Part shown: positions 35,602 to 44,776 of the stretch, one piece after another
Layout of the letters: every line of letters starts with the position of its first letter
Position numbering within the stretch: the first letter of the stretch is position 1
NCBI RefSeq assembly: GCF_001420005.1
Contig: NZ_LJAK01000007.1
Location: 1-64,000 of the forward strand
Direction of reading: 5' to 3'
From: Loktanella sp. 3ANDIMAR09
Lineage (GTDB): Bacteria; Pseudomonadota; Alphaproteobacteria; Rhodobacterales; Rhodobacteraceae
DNA length: 64,000 nt
Made by a program: the position numbers and the translations under genes
The notes under the pieces: model-generated
The model's input: only the letters and a program-made list of their open reading frames with translations
Told to the model about the DNA's origin: nothing
Databases searched by the model: none

Positions 35602-37227
35602 ATGGAGAACGTGACAAAGGCGGACGGCATGGGCAAGGGGCCGGCCAACCACGTGGCCCTGACGCCGCTGAGCCATCTGGCGCGTGCGCGGGACGTTTTT
35701 GCCGACAGGGTCGCGCTGATCTATGGCGAAATACGGCTGACCTATGCGGAATATGGCGCAAGGATTGATCGGCTCGCACATGCGCTGACACTGGCGGGGG
35801 TCGGGCGTGGTGATGTCGTGGCAACCATCCTGCCGAACGTTCCCGCACAATCAGAAGCCGCCTTTGCCGTTCCGGCCTGTGGTGCCGTCCTGAACACGAT
35901 CAACACACGGCTGGATCCCGATACGATCGCCTATATTCTGGACCACGGTGGGGCGCGCGTCGCGATCATCGACAGCCAGCTTGTGCCATTGATCCGGCAG
36001 GCGGTCGCCATGATGACGACGCCTGCCCCAAGGATCATCGAGGTGCCGGACCCGACCGCCGGTGTTCCCGCCAGCGGCATGTTTGAGACCTACGACGATT
36101 TCATGGCCGGGGGTCAGATCGGGTTTGACTGGGTCTGGCCCGCGGATGAATGGGACGATCTGGCGCTGAACTATACCTCCGGCACGACGGGCCGGCCCAA
36201 GGGCGTGGTGTATCACCACCGCGGTGCCTATCTGATGACGATGGGCACGCCGATCAGCTGGCGCATGACGCTGTTCCCGGTCGTGTTGCAGATCGTGCCG
36301 CTGTTTCACTGCAACGGCTGGTGCCACACTTGGATGACACCGCTGCTGGGAGGCACCGTGGTCTGCTGCCGCGACATCACGGCGGCGGCCATCTATGATG
36401 CCATCGCGGACCATGGTGTGACGCATTTCGGCGGTGCGCCCATCGTTCTGAACCTCATCGTGACCGCCAAGGATGCGGACCGGCGCCCGTTTGGCCACAG
36501 CGTCGAGGTGTTTACGGCAGGGGCGCCCCCTGCGGCGGCCACGCTGGCCGCGATCGAGAAACTGGGGTTTAACGTCACGCAGGTCTACGGGCTGACCGAA
36601 ACCTACGGCCACGTCACCGAATGCATCTGGTCTGATGCCTGGAACGACCTGCCCGAGGATGCGCGGGCCACGATCAAGGCCCGGCAGGGCGTCGGATTTG
36701 CGATCATGGACGGTGTCGCCGTAGTCGGCCCCGACATGAAGCCGGTGCCGCGTGACGGTCAGACCCAGGGCGAAATCGTCATGCGCGGCAATGCGGTGAT
36801 GAAGGGTTATCTGAAAAATCCCGAGGCGACGGCGGCGGCTTTTGACGGCGGGTGGTTCCATTCCGGCGATCTGGCCGTGCAGCATCCCGACGGCTACATC
36901 CAGATCGTTGACCGGGCCAAGGACATCATCATTTCCGGCGGGGAAAACATCTCTTCGGTCGAGGTCGAGAGCGCGTTGATGCACCATCCTGCCGTCAGCC
37001 TGTGCGCCGTCGTGGCAAAACCCGACGACACATGGGGCGAGGTGCCGGCCGCCTTTGTCGAATTGCGCGACGGGACCGAGGCCACGGCCCAGGAGATCAT
37101 CACCTTTGCCCGCGGCCGTCTGGCGGGCTTCAAATGCCCCAAGCAGGTGATCTTTGGCGAACTGCCGAAAACATCCACCGGCAAGATCCAGAAATTCGCG
37201 TTGCGGCAACAGGCGGCAGCACTCTAG
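35602..37227 (+). CDS. AMP-binding acyl-CoA ligase (DmdB/AlkK-like)
   Basis: A 541-aa adenylate-forming acyl-CoA ligase. Adenylation motifs are present: LNYTSGTTGRPKGVVYHH (about residues 190-207), YGLTETYGH (A5), WFHSGDLAV (A7), and KTSTGKIQKF with the C-terminal catalytic Lys. The length and motifs fit the medium-chain or DmdB branch; DmdB activates 3-methylmercaptopropionate. Substrate assignment needs phylogeny. The start is set by AGGAGGG upstream of ATG 35602; the frame runs far upstream but without a site. It lies 1.7 kb downstream of the FadJ-like gene. Confidence 0.9.
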   Translation: MENVTKADGMGKGPANHVALTPLSHLARARDVFADRVALIYGEIRLTYAEYGARIDRLAHALTLAGVGRGDVVATILPNVPAQSEAAFAVPACGAVLNTINTRLDPDTIAYILDHGGARVAIIDSQLVPLIRQAVAMMTTPAPRIIEVPDPTAGVPASGMFETYDDFMAGGQIGFDWVWPADEWDDLALNYTSGTTGRPKGVVYHHRGAYLMTMGTPISWRMTLFPVVLQIVPLFHCNGWCHTWMTPLLGGTVVCCRDITAAAIYDAIADHGVTHFGGAPIVLNLIVTAKDADRRPFGHSVEVFTAGAPPAAATLAAIEKLGFNVTQVYGLTETYGHVTECIWSDAWNDLPEDARATIKARQGVGFAIMDGVAVVGPDMKPVPRDGQTQGEIVMRGNAVMKGYLKNPEATAAAFDGGWFHSGDLAVQHPDGYIQIVDRAKDIIISGGENISSVEVESALMHHPAVSLCAVVAKPDDTWGEVPAAFVELRDGTEATAQEIITFARGRLAGFKCPKQVIFGELPKTSTGKIQKFALRQQAAAL

Positions 37228-37254
37228 ACAGGATCAAATCATCCGGCGGACCAC

Positions 37255-38268
37255 ATGACGGCATTGGAACAATACGAACGACTGGAGAGTCTGGGTCTCT
37301 GGCGGGCAACGCGCAGCGAGCAGCGTCGCGAGGTCCTGGTATCGTTCGGCAAGGCGACCTTGATCGTCAGCGACATGGCTGACCGGCCATTGACGCATTG
37401 GTCATTGCCTGCGGTGGAACGGGTCAACCCCGACGCCATGCCCGCTGTATTCCGTCCTGGCCCCGATGCCGGTGAAAGCCTTGAAATCGAGGACGAAACC
37501 ATGGTCGACGCCATCGAGGCGGTGCGTGGTTCCATCGCGCGGGCAGAGGCCAGGCCGGGGCGTCTGCGCTACTGGATCAGCGCCACGATCCTCGCGGCTG
37601 TCATCGGCGCTGGTGCAATCTGGGGGCCGGGGTTGCTCCGCGATCAGGCCCTGCTGGCGACACCGGACGCGCGCCGCGCCGAACTGGGGGCGCGCATCCT
37701 CGGCCACATGCAGGCGCAGACCGGCGCAATCTGCCGCAGTCGCGGCGGCCTTGTGGCGCTGGACCGGATGCGGGCCCGTCTGCTGGGAACGGATGCACCC
37801 GGCCAGACGGTCGTGCTTCCTGCTCCACTGCCCGGGCCGGTGCTGCTGCCCGGACAGATCACGGTCATCAACCGTGCGGTTCTGGTACGCTATGACGACC
37901 CTGCCGTCGTCGCAGGTGAAATCCTGGCGGCCAAGGCGAACACAACCGACCCGCTGCGCGCCGTGCTGAATTTTGCAGGGCTACGGGCGACCGTGCATCT
38001 GATGACGACGGGCGATTTGCCGCCTGGCACCCTCGCCGACTATGCGGCATCCCTGATCGACGCACCGCAGGCCGTGGCATCTGAACAGGCGCTGTTGCAG
38101 GCCTTTGGCCGCGTCGGCGTGCCCAGCGCACCCTATGCCGATCTGCGCACCGCGCGCGGTCAGGACGCGGCATTGCTGTTGACGCAATCGCCTGACGCAG
38201 GCACCCCGCCCAGCCCGATCCTGACGGATTCCGAATGGATCCAGCTACAGGGGATCTGCGATGCCTAG
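37255..38268 (+). CDS. membrane-anchored protein of unknown function (337 aa)
   Basis: No family is recognised. Residues 1-100 form a soluble part, RYWISATILAAVIGAGAIWG (about 103-122) is a single transmembrane helix, and the remaining C-terminal part (about 210 residues) is rich in Leu, Ala and Arg and probably extracytoplasmic. Charged clusters near the N-terminus (RSEQRREVLV) suggest a cytoplasmic face, consistent with a type II-like topology. It begins 27 bp after the acyl-CoA ligase stop and ends seven bases before the SPOR gene on the other strand. Confidence 0.75.
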   Translation: MTALEQYERLESLGLWRATRSEQRREVLVSFGKATLIVSDMADRPLTHWSLPAVERVNPDAMPAVFRPGPDAGESLEIEDETMVDAIEAVRGSIARAEARPGRLRYWISATILAAVIGAGAIWGPGLLRDQALLATPDARRAELGARILGHMQAQTGAICRSRGGLVALDRMRARLLGTDAPGQTVVLPAPLPGPVLLPGQITVINRAVLVRYDDPAVVAGEILAAKANTTDPLRAVLNFAGLRATVHLMTTGDLPPGTLADYAASLIDAPQAVASEQALLQAFGRVGVPSAPYADLRTARGQDAALLLTQSPDAGTPPSPILTDSEWIQLQGICDA

Positions 38269-38274
38269 GCGGTG

Positions 38275-39627
38275 TCAGCCTCGGGTATAGGCGTCGCCAA
38301 AGCCCATGCCGCGCACGATGCCCAAGGCGCGCTGAAGGTCGGACGCATTGGCAAACGGACCTGCGGCAACAACCTTGAGGTTGCCCGACCGGCCAGAGGC
38401 CACGGGCAGACCGGCGGCCTGAAGCCTGCCGATCAGCCGCGTCGCATTGTCCGGGTCGCCAAAGCTGCCGACCTGCACATAGCGATGCCCCGTCGCGGCA
38501 GCCGCCGGAGCAGGAGCGGTCACAGGCGCAACCGAACGGCTGGATACACGGGCCTGCGGTGCAGCCTGAACCGCCACACGGGCCTGCGGCAGGCCACGCT
38601 GGGGATTGATGCGCCCGTCGTCCCAGACCTTGGCATAGCCACGGGGCGGCGATGCTGGCGTGACCGCACCCACCGGGTTGGACCGGGGCACGACAGGTTC
38701 GCTGAGAATGGTGCCAAAACCGCCTTCGGTGCGGGTGGAAATCGTGGCCGTGGACGGGTTCATGACGCTGCGCGTGACCGTGCCGCCGGACGGCGATTCC
38801 GCCTGTGGTCCGCAGCGTACCGGGAAACGCCCGTCGCTGTTCATGTTTGCAATGCCGCAGGCCGTGCTGGCCGTGCGGACGGGTGCGGGCTGTGCTGTGG
38901 CGACCCGCACGGGTGCAGACGTCTGGGGGCAGACAATCGGTGATCCGCCTGCATTGACCAGACGTTCGCCGTTCGCGATCCGCGCACAGGCCTGCGCCAA
39001 CGTGATGCGCTGGGGTGCAGGCATGGCCCGTGGTTGCGGTGCGGCAGCGGCCACCTGCGGGGCTGGCCCGCAATCGATCGGCTGGCGCGTCGTCGCGCTG
39101 ACAAAGCCGGGCTGCACACCAAACCGACCGTCACAGGCCTGCGCGAGCGAGATACGACGCGGTTCCGGTGCAGGGGCAGTCACGACGCGCGGTGTCGCAA
39201 CCACCTGCCGCACGACCGGGGCCACAACAGGTGCCATGCGCGGTGTCGGGGCTGCGGCAGTGCGCGCCGCAGGTGCGGCTGCACGCGGGGCCGGTGTTGT
39301 CGGGGTGACGGGCTCTGCCGTGATGTTGATGATCGGCAGATCCTGCATGGCAGGCTGCGGCGGCGTCGGGCTGGTTTCCGACCGCGCAAGGCTGGGCTGG
39401 AAATTGCAAAGCTGCTCGCGGCGACGGTCAACGCGCGGCACCCATGTGACGCGACCATCCATGCCAGCCCTGACAAAGGCACAGCCCCGGCTGTCGACAT
39501 ATTGCGAAGCAGTATAGCTCGCGGGTGGGAATTCTGCGGGAACTGCCGTGGTTTGCGCGTTGACCTGACCGGCAAGGCCCGTCGTCAGCGCAGCCATCAA
39601 TACGATGCCTTTTGTCATGCGTGTCAC
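38275..39627 (-). CDS. SPOR domain-containing exported protein
   Basis: A 450-aa secreted protein. A signal peptide MTKGIVLMAALTTGLAGQVNA is followed by a conserved cysteine-bearing segment (DSRGCAFVRAGMDGRVTWVPRV), a long Ala/Pro/Thr/Arg-rich linker with repeats of ITLAQAC-type segments, and a C-terminal SPOR domain (GHRYVQVGSFGDPDNATRLIGRLQAAG). SPOR domains bind denuded peptidoglycan at division sites, so localisation to the septum is likely. GTG at 39627 has GGGA eight bases upstream; ATG at 39618 is an alternative. Confidence 0.88.
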   Translation of the reverse strand: MTRMTKGIVLMAALTTGLAGQVNAQTTAVPAEFPPASYTASQYVDSRGCAFVRAGMDGRVTWVPRVDRRREQLCNFQPSLARSETSPTPPQPAMQDLPIINITAEPVTPTTPAPRAAAPAARTAAAPTPRMAPVVAPVVRQVVATPRVVTAPAPEPRRISLAQACDGRFGVQPGFVSATTRQPIDCGPAPQVAAAAPQPRAMPAPQRITLAQACARIANGERLVNAGGSPIVCPQTSAPVRVATAQPAPVRTASTACGIANMNSDGRFPVRCGPQAESPSGGTVTRSVMNPSTATISTRTEGGFGTILSEPVVPRSNPVGAVTPASPPRGYAKVWDDGRINPQRGLPQARVAVQAAPQARVSSRSVAPVTAPAPAAAATGHRYVQVGSFGDPDNATRLIGRLQAAGLPVASGRSGNLKVVAAGPFANASDLQRALGIVRGMGFGDAYTRG

Positions 39628-39714
39628 GAGAACAATCCCAACTTACCACCCGAATTGTCGCGAGAATCGCAAACAAACCGAATCAAGTAAAGGATTTATT
39701 CCCGTGACGGCCCC

Positions 39715-40368
39715 TTATTTTGTGCCGAACATGCGGTCGCCCGCATCCCCTAGCCCTGGAACAATATATCCATGGTCGTTCAATTTCTCGTCCACAGCGG
39801 CGGTGACGATGGGGACATCCGGGTGGGCATCCTTCATGCGGGCGATACCCTCTGGTGCGGCCAGCAGACACAGGAACCGGATGTTGGTGGCCCCCGCCTG
39901 TTTCAGCAGATCAATCGCGGCGACAGATGAATTGCCGGTCGCCAGCATCGGGTCGACCGCAATGACCATGCGGTCCTCCAGCGATTGCGGCACCTTGAAG
40001 TAATACTGAACGGGTTTCAGTGTTTCCTCGTCGCGGTAAAGGCCCACGAAACCCACTCGCGCCGAGGGGATCAGCTCAAGGATACCGTCCAGCAGACCGT
40101 TGCCGGCGCGCAGGATCGACACCAGCGCCAGCTTTTTGCCATCCAGCACGGGGGCGTCCATCGGCTGGATCGGCGTATCGATCCGTTCGGTGGTCAGCGG
40201 CAGGTTGCGCGTCACCTCGTAGGCCAGCAACTGACTGATTTCGCGCAACAACTGGCGGAACACGGCCGTCGAGGTCGCGGTCTGCCGCATCAGCGTCAGC
40301 TTGTGCTGCACCAAGGGGTGAATGACGTGGGTCAGGTGGCCGTCGGCGGTGCTGTGGTCCGTGATCAT
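39715..40368 (-). CDS. upp: uracil phosphoribosyltransferase
   Basis: Upp converts uracil and PRPP to UMP. The 217-aa protein has the N-terminal family segment [35 protein letters not shown], the PRPP loop [17 protein letters not shown] (with the family's MLATG), and the C-terminal [13 protein letters not shown]. It is the last gene of the nucleoside salvage operon and overlaps add by four bases. Confidence 0.97.
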   Translation of the reverse strand: MITDHSTADGHLTHVIHPLVQHKLTLMRQTATSTAVFRQLLREISQLLAYEVTRNLPLTTERIDTPIQPMDAPVLDGKKLALVSILRAGNGLLDGILELIPSARVGFVGLYRDEETLKPVQYYFKVPQSLEDRMVIAVDPMLATGNSSVAAIDLLKQAGATNIRFLCLLAAPEGIARMKDAHPDVPIVTAAVDEKLNDHGYIVPGLGDAGDRMFGTK

Positions 40369-41354
40369 GTGGCAGGCTCCAGTCGCTTGAGGATCGCTGT
40401 GCGGGTGGCATCGTCGCAGAAGGCGGCCTCTGCGCCGGTGACGTTCAGCGCGTGGAAATCGGCCTCTTCCCAGCCAAAGGTCTTGTTCAGACCCTCGTAT
40501 TCGGCGGTCATGGTGGTGTGGAAAAACGGCGGATCGTCGGTCGATACGGTGATCGGCGCACCTGCGTCGCGCAGCTTGACGATCGGGTGGGCGTCCCAGC
40601 CGCTGACCGCCTTGAGCACGACATTGGATCCCGGACAGACCTCGAGCGTGATGTTTTCGTCTGCGATACGTTGCAGCAGCGCTGCGTCCTCGACCGCACG
40701 GATGCCGTGGCCCAGACGTTCAACGCCCAGCGCGTCCAGCGTTTCGGTGATGCGACCGGGATCGCCCCATTCACCGGCGTGGGCGGTCAGTTGCAGCTGC
40801 GCCTCGCGCGCCATGTCGAAACTGTATTTGAAATCGGCCGGTCGTCCTTCGAGTTCGGCCCCCGCAAGACCAAATCCGGTCAGGAATCCACCGGCGGTTT
40901 CAGCCGCACAGCGGGCGGTCTGGCGGCAGCTGTCCTGCCCGTGGTGGCGCACGGCGGTGGCGATGCCGCGCAGCACGATCCCCTCGTCGCGTTCGGCATC
41001 CGTCGCGGCCTGCGCGATGGCCGCAAGGTAGTCGCGCCACGCCGCAACATCGCCGCCGCCGCAGAAATCGGGCGACAGGAATGTTTCGGTGTAAATCACG
41101 CCGTGGGCCGCGGATTGGGTCAAGACCGCGCGTGTCAGGCGGTAGAATTCCTCGGGGCCGGTCAGGACGGTGCAGGCCTCGTCGTAGATCGACAGGAAAT
41201 GCGCGAAATCGCGGAACAGATAGCTGCCGTCATCGGCAAAAATGCCCGACAGGTCGACCTTTTTCTCGGCGGCCAGCTGACGGATGAATTCAGGCGGAGC
41301 CATACCTTCGAGGTGGGTATGGAGTTCGACCTTTGGGAGGGTGCTGTATGTCAT
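40365..41354 (-). CDS. add: adenosine deaminase
   Basis: Add deaminates adenosine to inosine. In the 329-aa protein the zinc-binding HTH pair is in [15 protein letters not shown], the [19 protein letters not shown] segment carries the catalytic histidine, the [13 protein letters not shown] region follows, and STDDPPFF supplies the C-terminal Asp pair. Length is typical. It overlaps deoB and upp by four bases each, so the five genes are one operon. Confidence 0.95.
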   Translation of the reverse strand: MTYSTLPKVELHTHLEGMAPPEFIRQLAAEKKVDLSGIFADDGSYLFRDFAHFLSIYDEACTVLTGPEEFYRLTRAVLTQSAAHGVIYTETFLSPDFCGGGDVAAWRDYLAAIAQAATDAERDEGIVLRGIATAVRHHGQDSCRQTARCAAETAGGFLTGFGLAGAELEGRPADFKYSFDMAREAQLQLTAHAGEWGDPGRITETLDALGVERLGHGIRAVEDAALLQRIADENITLEVCPGSNVVLKAVSGWDAHPIVKLRDAGAPITVSTDDPPFFHTTMTAEYEGLNKTFGWEEADFHALNVTGAEAAFCDDATRTAILKRLEPAT

Positions 41355-42547
41355 AGGAAGGATTTGCCTTTGCCGCTGTGTGTGACGCCCAGATGATCCG
41401 CGACCGTGGCGGCAACATCGACGAAATTGATCAGGCCCAATGCGCGGGGCCCCATGCCGTGCACCAGCACCGGCACCCGTTCGCGGGTGTGGTCGGTGCC
41501 CATCCAGCTGGGGTCGTTGCCGTGGTCGGCCGTGACGATCAGCAGATCACCCTCGCGCAACCGTGGCAACAGATCGCCAAGGGCGGCGTCGAACCATTCA
41601 AGGTGCCCGGCATACCCCGGAATATCGCGGCGGTGGCCGTATTCGCTGTCGAATTCGACAAAATTGGCAAAGACGAATGCGCCGTCGGCGGCGGTATCGA
41701 CCAGATCGCCCAGATGGCCCATCAGGTCGCGGTCCGCACCCTTGCGGACCTCGTCGATGCCGCGCATGGAAAAAATGTCACCGATCTTGCCTATCGCATG
41801 CACGGGCCTGCCCGCGGCCTGCACATCGTCGCAGATCGTGGGGCTGGGCGGGGCAATGGCGAAATCGCGACGCCGGGGCGTGCGTTTGAAGCCATCCTCC
41901 ACCGACCCGACAAAGGGCCGCGCGATCACGCGGCCAATACGCATGGCGTGCAGCGTCGGGGCAAGATCCGCGCAAAGCTTCAACAGACGGTCAAGGCCGA
42001 AATGTTCCTCGTGAGCTGCGATCTGCAACACGGAATCCGCGCTGGTATAGACGATGGGCCAGCCCGTCTGGATATGGCGTGCGGCCTCCTCCTCGATCAC
42101 CTGCGTTCCCGAGGCGTGCCGGTTGCCAAGGATGCCGCCGGTGCCTGCGGCCTGACAGATCTTGACCGTCAGATCATCAGGAAAGGCAGGTTGGGTGTCG
42201 GGGAAATAATGCCAGTCCCATGGCACGGGCACGCCTGACAGTTCCCAGTGGCCGGACGGTGTATCCTTGCCCCGGCTCACCTCGGTCGCGGCCCCCCATG
42301 CGCCCGTGGGTTCCGCGTCCAGCCCGGGTGCCGTTGCACCGCTGGCCAGCGTGACAGCACACCCCAAGCCCAGGGCGTCCATGACAGGCAGACGCAACGG
42401 ACCACGCGACAGGGCAGCACATCCATCGGCGATATGGGCTACGGTGTTCGCCCCCGTATCCGGCACAGATCCATTGAAAAACTGATCCGCGTCGGGGGCA
42501 CCGCCGATCCCGACTGAATCGATCACCACCAGAAAAGCACGTTTCAT
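41351..42547 (-). CDS. deoB: phosphopentomutase
   Basis: DeoB interconverts ribose-1-phosphate and ribose-5-phosphate. The 398-aa protein has the alkaline phosphatase superfamily metal motif FLVVIDSVGIGGAPDA at the N-terminus, VYTSADSVLQIAAHEE with the phosphate-acceptor Thr, and the C-terminal metal site VTADHGNDPSWMGTDHTRERVP. It overlaps its neighbours by four bases. Confidence 0.96.
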   Translation of the reverse strand: MKRAFLVVIDSVGIGGAPDADQFFNGSVPDTGANTVAHIADGCAALSRGPLRLPVMDALGLGCAVTLASGATAPGLDAEPTGAWGAATEVSRGKDTPSGHWELSGVPVPWDWHYFPDTQPAFPDDLTVKICQAAGTGGILGNRHASGTQVIEEEAARHIQTGWPIVYTSADSVLQIAAHEEHFGLDRLLKLCADLAPTLHAMRIGRVIARPFVGSVEDGFKRTPRRRDFAIAPPSPTICDDVQAAGRPVHAIGKIGDIFSMRGIDEVRKGADRDLMGHLGDLVDTAADGAFVFANFVEFDSEYGHRRDIPGYAGHLEWFDAALGDLLPRLREGDLLIVTADHGNDPSWMGTDHTRERVPVLVHGMGPRALGLINFVDVAATVADHLGVTHSGKGKSFL

Positions 42548-43845
42548 TTCAATATCCTGTCCAATACCAGCGGTCCTGCCTGCGGTGCGTCGCCCAGCGT
42601 TATGGCGGCGCGTACAGCGGCGACGGCAGCCTCTGCGCTGTTGTCATCGGCGGCCTGCACGATGGCCAGCGGGTCGCCCTTGGCCACGCGTTGCCCCAGC
42701 GATGCAACCGAAGTCAAGCCGACAGCCGGATTGATCCGGTCGGTTTCCACCGCGCGGCCCCCGCCAAGGCCCACCACCGCGAGGCCCAGCGCCTCTCCGT
42801 TGATTGCGGTGACATGACCATCGGCCGTCGCCGCAACGACCCGTTGCACCGGCGCATCCGGCAGATGCGTGCGCCAATCGTCGCCCATGTCCGGCGGACC
42901 GCCCAGCGCGTGCACCATGCGGGCAAAGCGGTCCATGGCCTGACCGTTCGTCAGTGTTGCGGCCAGACGGTCGCCTGCACCATCCCCCTGCCCTGCAAGG
43001 GTCAGCAGTGTCTCGCCCAGCGACAGGCACAATTCAGTCAGGCGCGGGGCGGCGACCCTGTCGCCCTCCAGCACGGCCATGCAGATGGCCAGTTCGGTCG
43101 CATTGCCCAGCGCAGGGGCCAGCGGTTGGTCCATATCCGTCAGCAGTGCAGCGGTCGGACAGCCTGCCCCTGTCGCGGTGTCGACAAGGGCCGTGGCCAG
43201 TGCCGCAGCATCTGCACGCGATTTCATGAACGCGCCCGACCCCACCTTGACGTCCAGCACCATGGCATCAAGCCCCGCCGCCAGCTTTTTCGACAGGATC
43301 GAGGCCGTGATGAGGTCAACCGAGGCAACCGTCGCCGTCACATCGCGAATGGCATAAAGCCTGCGGTCCGCCGGGGCGATCCCGCCACCTGCCCCCACGA
43401 TAGCGCAGCCGACATCACCGACGATCTGGCGCAGGCGCGCCTCGTCCACATCGGTGGTAACGCCGGGGATCGCCTCGAGCTTGTCCAGCGTCCCGCCGGT
43501 GTGGCCCAATCCCCGACCCGATATCATGGGCACATAGACACCGCAGGCCGCCAGCATGGGCGCAAGGATCAGCGACACGCAATCACCGACGCCGCCCGTG
43601 GAATGTTTGTCCACGACCGCACCGGGCAGGTCCCAGTCCAGCGTGCGCCCGCTGTCGCGCATGCCGCGGGTCAGCGCGACGCGGCCCGCATCCGACAGGC
43701 CCCGCAGACAGACGGCCATGGCGAATGCCCCGGCCTGCGCGTCGCTGACCCGTCCATCCGCAAGCCCGGCTGCGAATTGCATCAGATCATCCGCCGTCGG
43801 GGTGGCACCGTCGCGGATACCGGCAATCAGGGCACGCACATCCAT
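42544..43845 (-). CDS. deoA: thymidine phosphorylase
   Basis: DeoA cleaves thymidine with phosphate. The 433-aa protein has DKHSTGGVGDCVSLILAPMLAACG (phosphate-binding glycine loop, about residues 83-106), SGRGLGHTGGTLDKLEAIPG, and LDVKVGSGAFMKS. Full length for the family. It overlaps deoB by four bases and starts three bases after the cdd stop. Confidence 0.96.
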   Translation of the reverse strand: MDVRALIAGIRDGATPTADDLMQFAAGLADGRVSDAQAGAFAMAVCLRGLSDAGRVALTRGMRDSGRTLDWDLPGAVVDKHSTGGVGDCVSLILAPMLAACGVYVPMISGRGLGHTGGTLDKLEAIPGVTTDVDEARLRQIVGDVGCAIVGAGGGIAPADRRLYAIRDVTATVASVDLITASILSKKLAAGLDAMVLDVKVGSGAFMKSRADAAALATALVDTATGAGCPTAALLTDMDQPLAPALGNATELAICMAVLEGDRVAAPRLTELCLSLGETLLTLAGQGDGAGDRLAATLTNGQAMDRFARMVHALGGPPDMGDDWRTHLPDAPVQRVVAATADGHVTAINGEALGLAVVGLGGGRAVETDRINPAVGLTSVASLGQRVAKGDPLAIVQAADDNSAEAAVAAVRAAITLGDAPQAGPLVLDRILK

Positions 43846-43848
43846 GGA

Positions 43849-44253
43849 TCAGGCCTTGGACATATAGTCTTGGTCAAACGCACCCGGCAGCAGCGCGGCG
43901 ACGGTGGTGTGCTGCACCAGACCGTCCGTTGTCGCCAGCGTCACCGGGGTGTCACCCGATGCGAATTCGGCGATTTTCTGCCGGCATCCGCCACAAGGGC
44001 TGACCGGTTGCGGGCTGTCGGCAATGACGGCGATGGCAGCGATCCGCGTCTCGCCACTGGCGACCATGGCGGCGATGGCACCGGCCTCGGCGCAGGTGCC
44101 TTCGGGGTAGGCCACGTTTTCGACATTGCAGCCGACATGCAGCGCACCGCCCGCCCCGCGGATGGCGGCCCCGACCTGAAACCGCGAATAGGGGGCATGG
44201 GCATTCAGGCGCACATCGGTGGCGGCGGCGATCAGGGCATGGGGGTCTGACAT
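43849..44253 (-). CDS. cdd: cytidine deaminase
   Basis: Cdd deaminates cytidine and deoxycytidine. The 134-aa protein has the zinc site in CAEAGAIAAMVASGE (Cys-Ala-Glu with the catalytic Glu) and PCGGCRQKIAEF (the Cys pair). This is the short homotetrameric type. It is the first gene of cdd-deoA-deoB-add-upp, which together salvage pyrimidine and purine nucleosides. Confidence 0.96.
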   Translation of the reverse strand: MSDPHALIAAATDVRLNAHAPYSRFQVGAAIRGAGGALHVGCNVENVAYPEGTCAEAGAIAAMVASGETRIAAIAVIADSPQPVSPCGGCRQKIAEFASGDTPVTLATTDGLVQHTTVAALLPGAFDQDYMSKA

Positions 44254-44374
44254 GGGTGGCTCCGTTTTGATCGGACGACCTTGCCGCCCGGTGCTGCGGG
44301 ATGCAAGGGCAGCCCCGGCGGAACCCCGCAGGCGTCAGCCGCGTTTACCCTGCGAGCCATGACAGGAGGACCAC

Positions 44375-44581
44375 ATGATTTCCCCAACCACCAAGACCGT
44401 GACTGACGAAACGATCGCACAGACGTCCGGTGATCCCGATTCCCCGATGACGGGCGATCAGGCCGACCTGCTGCGCGTCCTGTGCGAAGAGGCCAGCGAA
44501 CCCTTTGATGCCAGCCTGACACAGCGTCAGGCGCTGGAACGGATCGAGGCGCTGCGCGACAGCACGAACAAGACGTTGTAA
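44375..44581 (+). CDS. DUF3072 family small protein
   Basis: A 68-aa protein with a short acidic N-terminus and a helical hairpin TGDQADLLRVLCEEASEPFDA then LTQRQALERIEALR, the DUF3072 pattern. The function is not known. It has an AGGAGG Shine-Dalgarno at the ideal distance. A second, smaller copy follows 13 bp downstream, at 44594-44773, with clear similarity. Confidence 0.8.
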   Translation: MISPTTKTVTDETIAQTSGDPDSPMTGDQADLLRVLCEEASEPFDASLTQRQALERIEALRDSTNKTL

Positions 44582-44593
44582 AGGATCTGACCA

Positions 44594-44773
44594 ATGGCCA
44601 ACATGATGGCAGACAACACGAAAATGGACGGCGAACAGGCCGCCATCCTGCGCGACCTGTGTGAAAAAACAGGCCACCCTTTTAGCGACCAGATGTCGGC
44701 GTCCAAGGCTGCCGCACTGATCGACGAGCTGTCTTTGCAGGTGGATGACACCGATCTGAAGAGCGAACGCTAG
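44594..44773 (+). CDS. DUF3072-like small protein, tandem paralogue (59 aa)
   Basis: A 59-aa protein starting MANMMADNTKMDG. DGEQAAILRDLCEKTGHPFSD aligns with TGDQADLLRVLCEEASEPFDA in the gene before, and KAAALIDEL with RQALERIEAL, so the two are tandem duplicates sharing a probable helical hairpin. AAGGA lies about eight bases upstream. It is easily missed because it is very short. It converges with the VOC-cupin gene, whose stop is three bases beyond this one's. Confidence 0.75.
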   Translation: MANMMADNTKMDGEQAAILRDLCEKTGHPFSDQMSASKAAALIDELSLQVDDTDLKSER

Positions 44774-44776
44774 GCC

